Assembly: GCA_963556695.1 (NCBI GenBank)
Contig: CAUWAG010000010.1
Location: 930,001 to 994,000, forward strand
From: Anthostomella pinea
Lineage: Eukaryota > Ascomycota > Sordariomycetes > Xylariales > Xylariaceae
Reading direction: 5' to 3'
DNA length: 64,000 bases
Each line of letters begins with the position of its first letter. Position 1 is the stretch's first letter. The notes beneath the pieces are model-generated. The model did no database searches. It was not told the DNA's origin and saw nothing but the letters and a program-made list of their open reading frames with translations. Shown piece by piece: positions 10,925 to 22,713 of the stretch. Made by a program: the position numbers and the translations under genes.

Positions 10925-12925
10925 CTACCGAAGCCTGACCTTGGCGTCGGCGGCGCCGTGGGCAATGATGTCCTCCAAAGTCCAGCGCGGTGGGTCGATG
11001 GCGGCCGTGCGCCCATTGGTCTCGCGCCACGACTTCTCATTCTCCGCTGGCACACCGTCTGGCAGGGGTTTGAGACCACCTGCAATACCCGTCGAGAACT
11101 TCAGCTGCAGGATATCGCCAACCTCGTCGCAAGCGGCCAAGAGTCGGTCCATGTCGTCCTTGTTGTGCGCAGCCGAGACGCAGAAACGAGCACGCGAGCT
11201 GATGAGCGGCGTCGCAGGGTAGCCGACGACCACCACGGAGATCTTCCGCTTTAGCATTTCGTGGCTGAAGGCCGAGATCTTTGCCGGGTTGTACAGCGTA
11301 ACAGGAATGATGGGCGAGTCGTCGTGACCGTACACGATCATACCCAGCCGCTTGAGACCGAGACGGAGGTAGCGCGAGTTAAAGGCAATGCGCTGCAGCC
11401 GCTCCTCGCCTTCGCCGGGGACCATTTCCCCGGTGATGATCCTGAGCGATGCCAGGATCTGCATCAGGACGGCAGGAGTAGGGGATTCGCCCAGCATGGT
11501 TGCCGCGTTGCAGCTCTTCAGCTTATCGATGATGTGCTTCTCGGCCGCCACGTAGCCGCCGTTGGCACCGAATGACTTGGTCAACGTACCCATCAGGACG
11601 TCTACGCGACTGGGGTCAATTCCGAAGTAGTCGCACACACCACGACCCCGGGGACCAAGCGCTCCAACGCTGTGGGCTTCATCGACGTACAGGGAGAATT
11701 TGTACGTATCCTTGAGGTTCAGAATGCCCGGTAGATCGCACATGGTGCCTTCCATGGAGTACAGTCCCTCGACAGCAACGAGGATCTTCTTCCAAGGACG
11801 ATGGGTTCGCGGTTGTCCTTGAGCAATGGCCTCTCGCAGCCGCTTCTCCAGGTCCATCATGTCGTTGTGACTGAATGATCGGATGACAGCGCCGGAGAGG
11901 CGCGCACCCAGGCGGATCGAAGCGTGGTTGAGCTCGTCAGATAGGATCAGACACCCCTTAGACACAAGGGCGGGGAAGGAACTGGCGTTGGTCACGAAGC
12001 CCATCGAAAAGACCATGGCAGAGGGCTTGCCCACGAATGTTGCTATCTCCCTCTCAACTTCGCACACAAGATCCGAAGTGCCAGCATCGGCACGGGAGCT
12101 GCAGAAGCTCAGACCATTGCGGCGGACGCATTGCTCGACGGCATTAGCGCAGGGGCCTTCGGACTGGGCGAAGCCCAGGTAGTTATAGGAGCTCATGTTC
12201 AAAGTCTCGGTGTTTGTACCCGTGTAGTTGTAGGTCTCGTTGAAGTTATCCGACACGCGATCCAGGAGACTAATGAAGCGCCCAGGAACGCCGGTGCTGG
12301 TCCTGGCGAAGACGTCGTCAATGCGCAACTTCAGTCGCCTCGTGTAGAAGCTATCGAAGTCGTCGTTGAGAGGCGCGTAGCCATTGGCGGCGCGCAGAGT
12401 TCGGTAGAGTGGCTTCTTGCTGAATCGCTTGCCAAAGAAGTCTCGAATGTGGCCGAGGGCGAGGAGTAGAAGGTAGCTGATGTAGGTGGTGAGAACGTAG
12501 TAGTACGGCGGCTCATCGATGATGGGAGCTCGCAGCGGCTCCCCGTGATGCTTGCTCACGTATCGGTGGGCGGGGTCAATCAGAGGACCAAACTGGGCAT
12601 CGAGGCGCTTCTGGCGGTCAGTTTCGGCGGACGAGGGCGGCTGGTACAGCGTGGTGGCGATCTCGTCGCCATTGGGCTCGCCAGCAGTAGCAGTGGACAA
12701 CGAGATGGAGGGCAGTGACAAGCTCGCAGCGGTGATGATCGGGGCCGAGTTGTTCTGCATGGCCATGAGGGCCTGCTGGGCCGAGACTTGGTCCTTGGAC
12801 TTTGGCGAGGAGAAGAATTGACTGAGGCGGTTGCCTCTCGACTGGGAGGGTCTCCTCTCGCCGGGCCTCTCAGGCTGAGACATGGTGCTGGAACCGGTGA
12901 AGGGGATTGAGATTTTGCGTGGCAT
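10925..12925 (-). CDS. LCB2: Serine palmitoyltransferase subunit 2
   Basis: PLP-dependent alpha-oxoamine synthase of 666 residues in a single exon. It condenses serine with palmitoyl-CoA to 3-ketosphinganine, the first step of sphingolipid synthesis, at the ER. The PLP lysine is Lys450 in GTLTKSFGANGGY, where the usual LCB2 form is GTFTKSFG. The cofactor region YVDEAHSVGALG and the LNMSSYNYLGF element are present. A membrane segment lies at about 141-160 (YYYVLTTYISYLLLLALGHI). The N-terminal extension of about 130 Ser/Gln-rich residues is long next to yeast Lcb2 (561 aa), and a second ATG at 12883 (MSQPERPGERR) could be used. LCB1, its required partner, is not in the window. A leader intron is proposed separately. 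Confidence 0.95.
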   Translation of the reverse strand: MPRKISIPFTGSSTMSQPERPGERRPSQSRGNRLSQFFSSPKSKDQVSAQQALMAMQNNSAPIITAASLSLPSISLSTATAGEPNGDEIATTLYQPPSSAETDRQKRLDAQFGPLIDPAHRYVSKHHGEPLRAPIIDEPPYYYVLTTYISYLLLLALGHIRDFFGKRFSKKPLYRTLRAANGYAPLNDDFDSFYTRRLKLRIDDVFARTSTGVPGRFISLLDRVSDNFNETYNYTGTNTETLNMSSYNYLGFAQSEGPCANAVEQCVRRNGLSFCSSRADAGTSDLVCEVEREIATFVGKPSAMVFSMGFVTNASSFPALVSKGCLILSDELNHASIRLGARLSGAVIRSFSHNDMMDLEKRLREAIAQGQPRTHRPWKKILVAVEGLYSMEGTMCDLPGILNLKDTYKFSLYVDEAHSVGALGPRGRGVCDYFGIDPSRVDVLMGTLTKSFGANGGYVAAEKHIIDKLKSCNAATMLGESPTPAVLMQILASLRIITGEMVPGEGEERLQRIAFNSRYLRLGLKRLGMIVYGHDDSPIIPVTLYNPAKISAFSHEMLKRKISVVVVGYPATPLISSRARFCVSAAHNKDDMDRLLAACDEVGDILQLKFSTGIAGGLKPLPDGVPAENEKSWRETNGRTAAIDPPRWTLEDIIAHGAADAKVRLR

Positions 12926-13034
12926 CTCTACAACTGGTCGGACCGGCTGGGGGAGGCGGTGGGCGGTGGGCAGCGATGTTGCAGGGTGTATGTAGTTGCC
13001 AGAGGCTCCGACGCCTAGGTAGGTCTATAGCAAA

Positions 13035-13478
13035 CTGAAAATGAGGTTAGAGTAAGATTGCCATGACGAGACAAGAATGCATAGGTGGGGCGCAATGCGC
13101 GACAGTAGTAGAGAAGAGAGACGGGGAGAGGCAATGGGCAATGGGCAATGGGCCAGGGACCAGGTATAGGGCGATTGACGGCACTGGCTTGGAAAAGGAT
13201 GCGGCGGATGGACTGGAGTGCGTGCGTGCGAGCGCCAGCACTGGTGTCAAGGCTGCGTGGTAGGTTGCGAGTGCGTGTGTGGTAGTAAAGTTGTGAGTTG
13301 TGTGGTTTGTCGGTGGGAGAAGGTCGCGCGAGGCAACAGAGTCCAGTGTCCAAGTCCAGAGCCCAGAGACATTTGGTGGGCTGGAATTGACGTGGGCGTG
13401 CAGGCAGAGGGCCAGGCAACGGCTGCGGCTGCGGCGAAGGACACGGAATGGAAAGACATGCAACACTCGATGGCTTAC
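13035..13478 (-). other. Probable 5' UTR intron of LCB2
   Basis: On the minus strand a strong donor (CAAG before GTAAGC at 13478-13473) is followed by a near-ideal 3' site with branch sequence CTCTAAC and CTCATTTTCAG ending at 13035. This is 110 nt upstream of the LCB2 ATG. No coding frame joins across it, so it would be a leader intron. This is inference from splice signals only. Confidence 0.4.
13131..13151. repeat. 7-bp tandem repeat (GCAATGG)x3
   Basis: Three exact copies of GCAATGG, inside the proposed LCB2 leader intron. Confidence 0.8.
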
Positions 13479-14750
13479 CTTGGCGATACTCGAGTTTCAA
13501 CGCGACTGCTGTCTCAACTACTTTCCGTCTCCGTCTCCGCCTCGACGCAATCCAAGCCAGCAAGTTCAAAAAAGGAGTGGCAGGGGAAAAGCTTCCCGAT
13601 AATTAAATGTTGGAGAAATTAGAAGGTGAGAGGTAAGAAGGTGAGTAGGAGAAGGAGCGGCCGACACGAGTCTCGCCCACCAACTGGCAACTGCACAATC
13701 GGCGACTGTCGAGGACAGTCTTGAGTCGTGGAGGTGCAGACGGGAGGCTGAGAGGGTGCAGAGGGTGAAGGAGGTGGAGGGAAGAGAGAGGTAGAGGGAG
13801 CTGCGGCTGCGAGTCGGAGGTGAAGGGAACTCGACTCAGGCTGGCACTGGCTGGCAGGCAATCTAATACCGACTATGATTAAGGTATAATTAGACGGGCT
13901 GCACGGGCCAAGGATTATGATGGATTAATGATGGGTGCCGCATTTGTGACTTGCATGGCACCGGCACCAGGCATTCAATTGGATATGAAACCGTCGACTG
14001 CGCACGTACATTACAGGTACATAGCATACCTGACAGCTGCGTGGCTGACGTGACAGGTCTCTTTACGTGTATCATGAACTCGCTGCCACCTGTCACGGGC
14101 AGCCTTATTTTGAAGTTATGCAGTGAGTGGCCTCTCATTCATCAATGTTTCCGGCTGATCCGCGCCCCGCTAACCACCTGCAATTCAAACTCCATGTCAC
14201 TCACTCTTGTCCAGGCTTGATCCTGCCCAAACATCCAACCAGCTGGTATACCCATAGCTTTTCAGTACTTGGTAGATTTATTATGAACAGTGCCGAGTAC
14301 ATATCTAGGCGGTGAGCAGGTTGCACTTGCATCGTAACCAAAACGAATATATATGAACAACATTGAAGGCAAGCTCCAGTTTCTACTGTAATAGTCTAAT
14401 AGACCGATGTATTGCCTCGGATACCTCTCGATTCATGTGATAAGTACCTCACAGCATGCCGCATGCCCAGAGACCAGCACCCGCTCTAACAGTTCTGACC
14501 GGGTATGCCCCCTGCCAGAACCAACCTCGCGCCTCTCGACTGTCGCTTGCTTCCAAGCTTGTCAATATATTGAAATTAGGGCCCAGTGTATTATTCAGGA
14601 ATCAGGAGACCGGCTTCATTTGTTCGCTGCATCTCGGTCTCGGAATCACCATCGGCCCCTGACCATCGTCATCATTTGAGCCGTCCGCGACTCTCGCGCT
14701 CATCAACATCCATTAGGTCGAGCTCGCATGCAAAGTAAGCCTTGCCGTAA

Positions 14751-14863
14751 TGTTGTCTACATACATGTGCATACTAAGTGCATATGTCTTAAATGCGCGA
14801 CGCTTATTGATGCATTGATGCGTCGTTACCATCATGTAGAGATGGAGGCGCATGTAGACAACA
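14751..14863. repeat. 12-bp perfect inverted repeat
   Basis: TGTTGTCTACAT at 14751-14762 is the exact reverse complement of ATGTAGACAACA at 14852-14863. The loop holds a second short pair (CGACGC and GCGTCG). It could fold as a hairpin; no mobile element coding sequence is nearby. Confidence 0.6.
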
Positions 14864-15222
14864 TGAACCCGCGTTACACAACAAAGCCATTGTTGTATGA
14901 TAGAGGATAACTTAGCAATGGTGACTTGAGCCACATCTCACAGGGCGGCCAACAGTTGACTTTCCCGTTCCCCCATCGGTAGGTATTCAAAGTTCCTACC
15001 TTATCAGGTGTGGCTTGAATATCTGACTTTCCTCAAGCGGCCGAGCACTAGGTACCTTCCATAAGCCGCCTGCTCGGCCTGAGTCGGTTCCCTCTCTCGA
15101 CACCAACAATGATAGTATCGTGAACGCTACAGTACCACAGCAATTCAGCAACATTTCCCTATAAGACCAGTTCCGTCGCCCACTCGCCCCTTTCCTTTCG
15201 CCTGCCCATGTGAGAGAACAAG

Positions 15223-17644
15223 ATGACTGTCGACCATGAACCCCCTTCGGCCGAGCTGTGGCGGCACCCGGATCCAGCCTCAACCCGCATGCACGCCTTT
15301 CTCGAGCACGTGAGAGACAAATACCACCTTGACATTGATAACTACCCGGGCCTCTATAAATGGTCCATCGACCATGTTGCTGATTTCTGGCACGAGGTCT
15401 GGCACTTTTGCGGCATCAAGGCGTCCAGGCCTTACACAGAGGTTGGTCTTCGCATATAATAAATCGCCCACCACACGGGTTCTCCAACCCACACGTGACC
15501 ATAGCCCCTGGATAACCATATACTACAACACCCTCATCGTCGTGTGCTGACCACTCACCAGGTTTTGCCACCCAACGCGCGTGTGTTTCCCAGGCCGGAT
15601 TTCTTCTCTGGGGCACTTCTGAACTTCGCCGAGAATCTGTTGTACCCGGCCAACGACAACATTTCAGAGTCTGCGACTGCCGTCGTGACGGCGACCGAGG
15701 TCGAGGGCCAAGTTGTGTCCACGACCTGGGCCGAACTGCGCGAGGATGTGAGCCGTTGCTCGAATGCGCTGAGAGCGGCAGGCGTAAAGCCCCGGGATGT
15801 CGTTGCCGGCTTCGTGTCGAACCACACCCAGGCGCTTGTGGCCATGCTATCGGCTGCCGCGATAGGGGCTATCTGGACCGGTATCAGCCCCGACAATGGC
15901 GTCAGCGCGGTTCTAGACCGTCTGGTTCAAATAGAGCCCAAGGTCCTGTTTGCCGACAACGGCGTTGTGTATAACGGCAAGCCATGGTCTAGTACGGACA
16001 AGAATGTGCAGATTGTCGACGAGTTGAAGCCCAGGGGTCTCAAGTCGGTCATCGTCATAAACAATCTCGCGGCTTCTGACTTGGGTTTAGAGCAGCTGAA
16101 TTCGAGAGGCCTGTCAGCAAGCGAGTTTAATGACTTCTTGAGCAGGTGAAGCGCAAACCAAGGCCACCCTGGAGGGTGTCGTGAGTGCTGACATGTTTTT
16201 ACAGCGCCGACGACGGACCTCTCAGGTTCAAGCAGCTTCCCCCTTCTCATCCTCTCTACGTCCTCTATTCTTCAGGCACGACAGGCCTACCAAAGGCTAT
16301 CATCCACACAGCCCTAGGGACGCTGATCCAGCACAAGAAAGAACACGTCCTGCATTGCTCCATGGACTCGACATCTCGTATGTTGTACTATACCACAACA
16401 TCGTGGATGATGTGGCACTGGAGCGTATCGGCACTGGCTTGCGGCACTACGCTAATCCTCTATTCCGGCTCGCCCTTCAAGCCCCACGGCTACCTCTCTC
16501 TTCCCAGGCTACTGGCATCGCAAAAAGTGACTCACTTTGGCACCTCGGCCGCGTACTTGACAGCACTCGAAACGAATAGCGTCTACCCTTCCAAGTCCCT
16601 AGACCTTTCCCATCTCCAAGCCATCTACTCGACGGCCTCGCCTCTGCCGCCATCAACCTTCTCTTTCGTGTACAAGGCCTTCCCATCGCATATCAACCTG
16701 GCCTCCATCACAGGCGGAACCGACATCATCTCCCTGTTTGGAGCCCCTTGTCCCCTGCTCCCCGTATACGTGGGGGAAATCCAGTGTGCCGGGCTTGGAA
16801 TGGCCATCAGCGTGGTAGACTCCATTAGCGGTGAAGCCACGCCAGGGGAGGACGGCGAGCTGGTGTGCACGAAACCATTTCCATGCCAGCCGCTGACGTT
16901 CTGGGGACCTGGGGGTGATGATAAGTATCGCGCCAGCTATTTTCAGCGCTTCGACAACGTTTGGCACCATGGGGATTTTGTGCGTATAGAGTACGTCTCT
17001 CATTTTCCTACTCGGAAAGCCCGTCCCTCTCCTTCTGAAGCCAGGACTACATGTCCTTTGGGGTCACCCGATACGAGTCTGATATGGTACATCTGGGGAA
17101 TAGCATTTACTGACCCTCCTTCTCAAACAGCGTCAAGACGGGTGGATTGACGATGCTCGGCCGAAGTGACGGGGTATTAAAACCAGCAGGCGTACGGTTT
17201 GGCAGCGCTGAGATCTACAATGTACTGACCAAGTTCTTTGGCGGGGAGATCGAAGATGCCGTCTGCGTAGGCCGGCGGCGCGAGTCGGACCGCGACGAGG
17301 TTGTCTGCTTGTTCGTAGTCATGTGCGAGGGAGCCAAGTTTACCGACGACCTTCGGGCGAGGATCCAGCAGACGATCCGAAAGGAGTTGAGCCCGAGACA
17401 CGTTCCAGCTGTGATAGGAGAGTGCGGAGGGGGCATCCCCAAGACGGGCAACGGGAAGAAGTAAGTTGGGCCCTGGACAGGTCCCCGATACCTGGACCTC
17501 CGTGAAGGACTATACTAACCTGGCGACAGGATCGAGGTCGCTGTGAAGCAGATCCTCTCCGGTATCAACATCAAGACCAATGCGAGCGTAGCAAACCCCG
17601 AGGCACTGGCTTGGTTTACGGAATGGGCAGCTCGTCATGGTTGA
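15223..17644 (+). CDS. Acetoacetyl-CoA synthetase (acetoacetate-CoA ligase)
   Basis: ANL-superfamily enzyme of 677 residues that activates acetoacetate to acetoacetyl-CoA with ATP. Exons are 15223-15441, 15562-16145, 16205-16990, 17131-17460 and 17530-17644, and all phases close. The N-terminal ACAS_N region is YKWSIDHVADFWHEVW. The AMP-binding loop YSSGTTGLPKAIIH, the GGTD motif (ITGGTDIISLFG) and the C-terminal hinge LGRSDGVLKPAGVRFG are visible, with the acylation lysine region in IPKTGNGKK. The MWHWSVSAL segment and the absence of a peroxisomal SKL tail favour cytosolic acetoacetyl-CoA synthetase over acetyl-CoA synthetase. The intron 1 donor is GTTGGT, a weak form. It likely supports ketone-body, leucine or lipid metabolism. 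Confidence 0.92.
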
Positions 17645-18006
17645 TAGGTAGGATATGACCCTCGAGGGTGTGATGGAGGCAACATCGCCGATTCGGGTCA
17701 TGGTTCTTGTCTGCATAACACGCTGGTAGTTGACGGGAGGTGCAGAGGCCGGCACGGGAGCTTGGTGGTGCTATGTTGAGTTGATATCGCTGTACTCGGT
17801 GAGCAGCTTGGGAACAGGCATATAAGGAGACCGACCAGCGACATAGCCGAAGATCCAAAGCTCTGGTCACTCGACGGTATGCCAAGCGTGCGAGAACACT
17901 CATTGCAGGCTCGGCAGCTCACAGTCGACCACACATTGGCCAAAATTCGTCGATTCACGGTTTTCCACATATAGGTTTATCATCAGCAGATAGACCCCGG
18001 ACGCCT
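17645..18006. other. Intergenic between convergent genes
   Basis: Short 3'-to-3' spacer between acetoacetyl-CoA synthetase (plus) and the ADAL-type deaminase (minus). It should hold both transcript ends. Nothing else is seen. Confidence 0.5.
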
Positions 18007-19471
18007 CTACCACATGATCCTCCGTAGTCTATCCTTCTCCTCTTCACCTCCAAAAATGACATTGATGCCCTTCTTTGCCAGGCTCAGAATCTGCTCGTGC
18101 TCAAGGCGGAAATGTTCCTGTATCAGTCTCCATTCGTTCGAAACAGGGCTTCCGAAGACGCCCACGTCGTCGGTCTGCGCCACGTGATGAGTCAGTATAT
18201 GCAAGATTTGCCTGTCACCAACCCGGCGTCCGACTTACGCAGGGCACCACAACGGGGCCGTCGACCCGCCACCACTCGCCGAAGTGGTGGGCTTCGAAAC
18301 CGCCAACAATCATCTTGGCATGCACATTGCAACTGAGGCAGAGTTCTAGCCCGATGCCGCTGCGAGCCGCGATTTGCTGCTTGACGTGTTCCGGCACATG
18401 GATAACGTGACCCAGTCGATCCGGCCACCAGCTCAAGATGGTGTCCAACTCGGCCTGGCTCGCACTGCACTCGGCCTCGGCAAAGTGAATCGTGACCTTC
18501 AACCCGGCGGCCCGCGCCTCTGATATAGCTGGGGTGAACAAGGAGACGTCGCCCTTGGCCGGGTCGCCGCACATATCGATGGCCACGACACCCCGATCTT
18601 GGAATTGCTTGGCGAGCGTGACGACCTCGAGGGCCTCTTCCAGAGTATTGCGACGGTCGATGGAGAGGACCAGCCGAGCTCGTAGGGTCTGGACCTCCTG
18701 TTGCGCCTCCTCCATTGCACGCAATACCTCGGTGACGTAGCCGGCCTTGTCTAAGCCCGCGTCTGGCATGCCCCGTGGTGTTGTTCGGAGCTCGAGGTAC
18801 TACCTGCATGTTAACCCGACGTTCTCATACCCGAATGAGCCAGATTCCCTGAAGTGGACGGAAGAGCAAGACGAAGTCATCCTCTCCAGGAATCACGACC
18901 CAAGATACTAAGAGGGGGATGATCTCGTACGTACCACGACCCCGTCCTCGGCAAACTCCTTCACCACTGACATGGTCGTGTACACCAGGGAGTCGACATC
19001 GTCGACGAGACGGTAGATATACGACGAGAATAGCGGGAAAAAGCTGTGAAAAACGTTCAGCCCAGACGCCCGCGACGTTGGTGTCAAGGCTTCTCACGTC
19101 TTCAAGTCGTAGTCGTGCTTCCCCGGGGGCATGACGACGAGAGGGTCTTCAAGATCCGTCTTCCCCGCAGCCTTTTTCACTTTCCAGATGTTGTGTAGAC
19201 ATTGCCGGCTGATGCTGCCAGAGAGATGGGCATGGAGCTGCAGTTTTACGAGGACGAGTCGGGTCAGCAATAGGACATGGACATGATGCAGAGAAATGCA
19301 GCGGCGAGCGTCCTCGACACAAAAGCAAACCAAAGTCATAAGGCGGGCTAAGCCGGTCCCCCAAGGAGACAGCGCATTGACAAGGAATAAGACCAGGAGC
19401 TACTATGATGGAGAGTTTGTTACCTCGATCTTGGGCATAGACTTGAAGTCCAGATGACAGTTTCCTGCCAT
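18007..19471 (-). CDS. Adenosine deaminase-like protein (ADAL/MAPDA type)
   Basis: Metal-dependent deaminase of 341 residues in five exons: 19424-19471, 19098-19237, 18935-19043, 18239-18799 and 18007-18174. Zinc ligands and catalytic residues are visible: His18-Ala-His20 in ELHAHLSGS, His204 and Glu207 in TIHFAEAE, LGHVIH, and Thr287-Asp-Asp in PCTDDVGVFGSP. The LHAHLSGS start, the ELRTTPR element and the short length fit the ADAL subfamily, whose plant and human members deaminate N6-methyl-AMP to IMP; true adenosine deaminase or adenine deaminase is less likely. Substrate is inferred from the family. It lies tail-to-tail with acetoacetyl-CoA synthetase. Confidence 0.88.
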
Positions 19472-21384
19472 AGTGTCAAGTCCAGTAGTTGCCTCCAAGT
19501 ATACCAACTTTGAAGCAGGACAGTTCTCTCATGAGCCCATTGGCGGACTGGCTCACTTGCTCATCCGCGGTTGATACTCGACGGAAGCTTCCCTTAGGTA
19601 CGGTGCAGTTGACGATGGCTCTTCCGATTGCCCAGAATGGCAACGGCTGGTGTCGTTCTGCAGGCCGCTTCGCTTCTGGTCAAGCGTCCGTGTAACGGGA
19701 GTTGAATATAGATGAAGTCTGGACGGCTAGACCTTTACTTATAGATGTCGTAGCGCTACCACTCAGAGGCGCATATGCCTTCGATGTGAACAAGACCAGC
19801 CGTGATTCAGATCGCTTGATTGGTCATGATTGCGATTGAATCTTGAAGTTACGGTCCAGCGGCTAGACCATTTGTGGCCAATACAACCAGCCCGTTCTGC
19901 CCATCTCCGAAGCCATTGCCAATTTCCGGCGGCGTCAATAGCGACCGTGTGGTATTTATTATTATGGCCGGTCCAAGGTTGAAGGTACCGAGGTGCGAAA
20001 CCCATCAATCACTGAGAGGTACCTTGCATGATTAGGGGACGGCGCTCCTTCAGGTGAGCACTCCCGTGCTTCTTATTGGTTATTACCTACTTAGTAATAG
20101 GGACGATGGCCTCGTCTGATGAATGAGCACTGCTAAAAAGACAGGCGGCGGGGGTAGTGTCGAGACTCGAGATTTGATGGAGTCCAGGTGTGGCTTGGAT
20201 GATTGGACTGGGTCAGGTTGGAGGATCTACCTACATGTAGCAGGGGGCACTATCGACATGCCAAATCTCGCCAGTTTCTGTCAGTGGCTCTCTCTCAACT
20301 CCCGGGTCACAGGTGATTCGTACACAATACGCAGTACATGACGACCACTTCACCAACATGTCGACGTGCAGCTCGTCGTCTTGGTTCTAGGTACGGTATG
20401 GTTGATCTTCGGACCTACATCAGGTTTACATGTACTGGTCGATCACCCGTCGTCCGTCAACGATTGATTGCAAGGTGCATGTGGGCACAGTGCAGACTGC
20501 AGACGGGAGCTACATTAAGGTAGCGACAGAGCCCCCTTTACCTAGGACAGCTGGCACCAGGGGGCAAGATTGAGATTGTGGAGCTGTAGGCCTCCGACCC
20601 GAGGTAGATACATCCATGTGTCCTGTCCGTCCCCAAAGAATAATTGCAGAGAGAGCCTCCCGCGTCCGCTCTCCAGCCTGCTCTCGTCAGATTTCGTCAG
20701 ATTTCGTCAAGCCTCTCTCCCTCGTACCGTACTATTACTACACTACCTCTCACTATCTGCCTTGTGGACGTGTGGACGTGTGGGCATAATCTGCATCGTG
20801 ACTGACTGCGTCTCTGGCCACCTACTTTATTACTCCACTGCAATCATTACAAGCTTGGCTAGGTTATTAGTCGCGCTGGGATTTTCCGACCTTTTAGCAC
20901 CAGCACCAGCACCAGCACCAGCACCAGCATCCACACCTACTCCAAGGAACTGTCAGCAAGCAATGAGCCTGCCGAGCCGCCCTGACTCCCCTCCCTGACT
21001 CCCGTCTCCTACCTCCTACACAGTACTCCCTGAGCCCAGCCAATCTAGCTGTCTTAGGTAGCCAGCGACTACCTTTAGCGAGCAGTCTCTCCTATTGCAT
21101 ATTGCACTTGCAAGTTGCACCTACCACCTGCAACTCTCTACTGTGTACCTACCGCACAGGCGACCACCCCCCCGGAGCTCGCATCTCCATCAATCCTCCT
21201 CACTCCTTACCCCGAGCGTCCATTCCAACCTCAATCTTTCCCTTCCCTCCTTTTCTCCCGCCCCCCGTTCGCCGCTCGGTGTCCTCTCCACAGCCCGAAC
21301 ACGACATCAATCAACACCCGCCCTCGACCATCCACCAAATCACCCTCGAGCCCGACACACCTCGTCCCCGTCGCCGTCGCCGTC
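19472..21384. other. Intergenic: divergent promoters of the deaminase and Gbeta genes
   Basis: About 1.9 kb between divergent genes. It holds an AGCACC hexamer repeat and, from about 21150 to the Gbeta ATG, a long pyrimidine-rich leader typical of fungal promoters. A palindromic TATTACCTACTTAGTAATA lies near 20090. No gene is recognised. Confidence 0.5.
20896..20925. repeat. 6-bp tandem repeat (AGCACC)x5
   Basis: Five exact AGCACC copies, about 460 bp upstream of the Gbeta start codon. Confidence 0.9.
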
Positions 21385-22713
21385 ATGGACTCGCAGCGGC
21401 CAAATGATGTGTCGCCAGAGGCGATGCAGGCGCGCATCCAGCAAGCGCGACGCGAGGCTGAGACCTTGAAGGACAGGATCAAGCGGAAGAAGGATGAGCT
21501 CGCCGACACCACCCGTGAGTCCGACTGACCACAACCACAGTATTAACTACAGAAGTGCTGACCCTATCCATCATCGTCTGCAGTCCGCGCCGTGTCGCAG
21601 CAGTCGCACGAGTCAATCCCCAAGAACCAATTGATGAAGACGAAAAGGACGCTGAAGGGGCATCTCGCCAAGATCTACGCCATGCACTGGTCCACCGATC
21701 GAAGACATCTGGTCTCGGCTTCGCAGGACGGAAAATTGATTATCTGGGATGCATACACAACGAACAAGGTCCACGCCATACCCCTACGCTCGTCCTGGGT
21801 CATGACCTGCGCCTACGCCCCGAGCGGCAACTACGTCGCCTGCGGTGGTCTTGACAACATCTGCTCCATCTACAACCTCAACCAGAACCGGGATGGCCCT
21901 ACGCGTGTCGCCCGGGAACTGTCCGGCCACGCCGGCTACCTATCCTGCTGTCGCTTCATCAACGACCGGAGCATCCTGACCTCGTCTGGCGACATGACGT
22001 GCATGAAGTGGGATATCGAGACGGGTACCAAGGTCATGGAGTTTGCCGACCACCTGGGCGACGTCATGAGCATCAGCTTGAACCCGACAAATCAAAACAC
22101 CTTCATCTCCGGTGCTTGCGACGCCTTTGCGAAATTATGGGACATCCGTGCCGGCAAGGCTGTGCAGACCTTCGCCGGACACGAGAGCGATATCAACGCC
22201 ATCCAGTTTTTCCCTGACGGCCACTCCTTTGTCACCGGTTCCGACGACGCCACCTGCAGGCTGTTCGATATTCGAGCCGACAGGGAGCTCAACCTATACG
22301 GCGTAAGCTGACGAAACCAGCCCCCATCTCTTGCCTGGCCCGATTGAGACGCTAACACCGCCAATAGTCCGAATCCATTCTTTGCGGTATCACCTCGGTT
22401 GCCACGTCGGTGTCTGGGCGACTCCTTTTCGCGGGTTACGACGATTTCGAATGCAAGGTACGTTCCATCCGCTTCGCCGCCGCCATCGAGCTGCGTATAC
22501 TGACGGACAACAGGTGTGGGATGTTACTAGGGGAGAAAAGGTCGGCTCCCTCGTGGGCCACGAGAACCGTGTCAGCTGCCTGGGTGTTAGCAACGACGGC
22601 ATCAGCTTGTGCACAGGTTCCTGGGACTCGGTGGTAAGTCCAACCTGGGCTCTGACTGTCACTCCAAATACAAAGACGCTGACCTGCGACAGCTCAAAAT
22701 ATGGGCTTACTAA
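21385..22713 (+). CDS. Heterotrimeric G protein beta subunit
   Basis: WD40 beta-propeller of 359 residues, the exact usual length of fungal Gbeta (SfaD/GNB-1/MGB1 type). Exons are 21385-21514, 21584-22302, 22368-22457, 22514-22633 and 22693-22713; all phases close. An N-terminal coiled coil (about 12-42, [20 protein letters not shown]) pairs with Ggamma. Seven WD repeats follow, for example [42 protein letters not shown] and [19 protein letters not shown]. The last exon encodes only LKIWAY and a stop. Gbeta works with Ggamma at the plasma membrane to control mating, cAMP signalling, conidiation and, in pathogens, infection structures. The next gene downstream encodes its likely folding cochaperone PhLP. 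Confidence 0.97.

Larger units (their letters stand above)
12926..15222. other. Intergenic 2.3 kb: LCB2 leader region and upstream of acetoacetyl-CoA synthetase
   Basis: The part nearest LCB2 looks like its 5' leader, with a plausible leader intron at 13035-13478 and purine-rich plus-strand sequence up to about 13860. The rest has no recognised gene. It holds a GCAATGG triplet repeat (13131-13151), a 12-bp inverted repeat at 14751/14863, and CTAGGTACCTT near 15048. Confidence 0.45.

Noticed and set aside
10925..12925. LCB2 as a biosynthetic-cluster aminoacyl synthase (fumonisin or sphingofungin type)
   Set aside because: It has a membrane segment and complete LCB2 features, and no polyketide synthase or tailoring gene lies nearby.
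15223..19471. Metabolic cluster of acetoacetyl-CoA synthetase with the deaminase
   Set aside because: The substrates are unrelated and the genes are convergent; ordinary neighbours.
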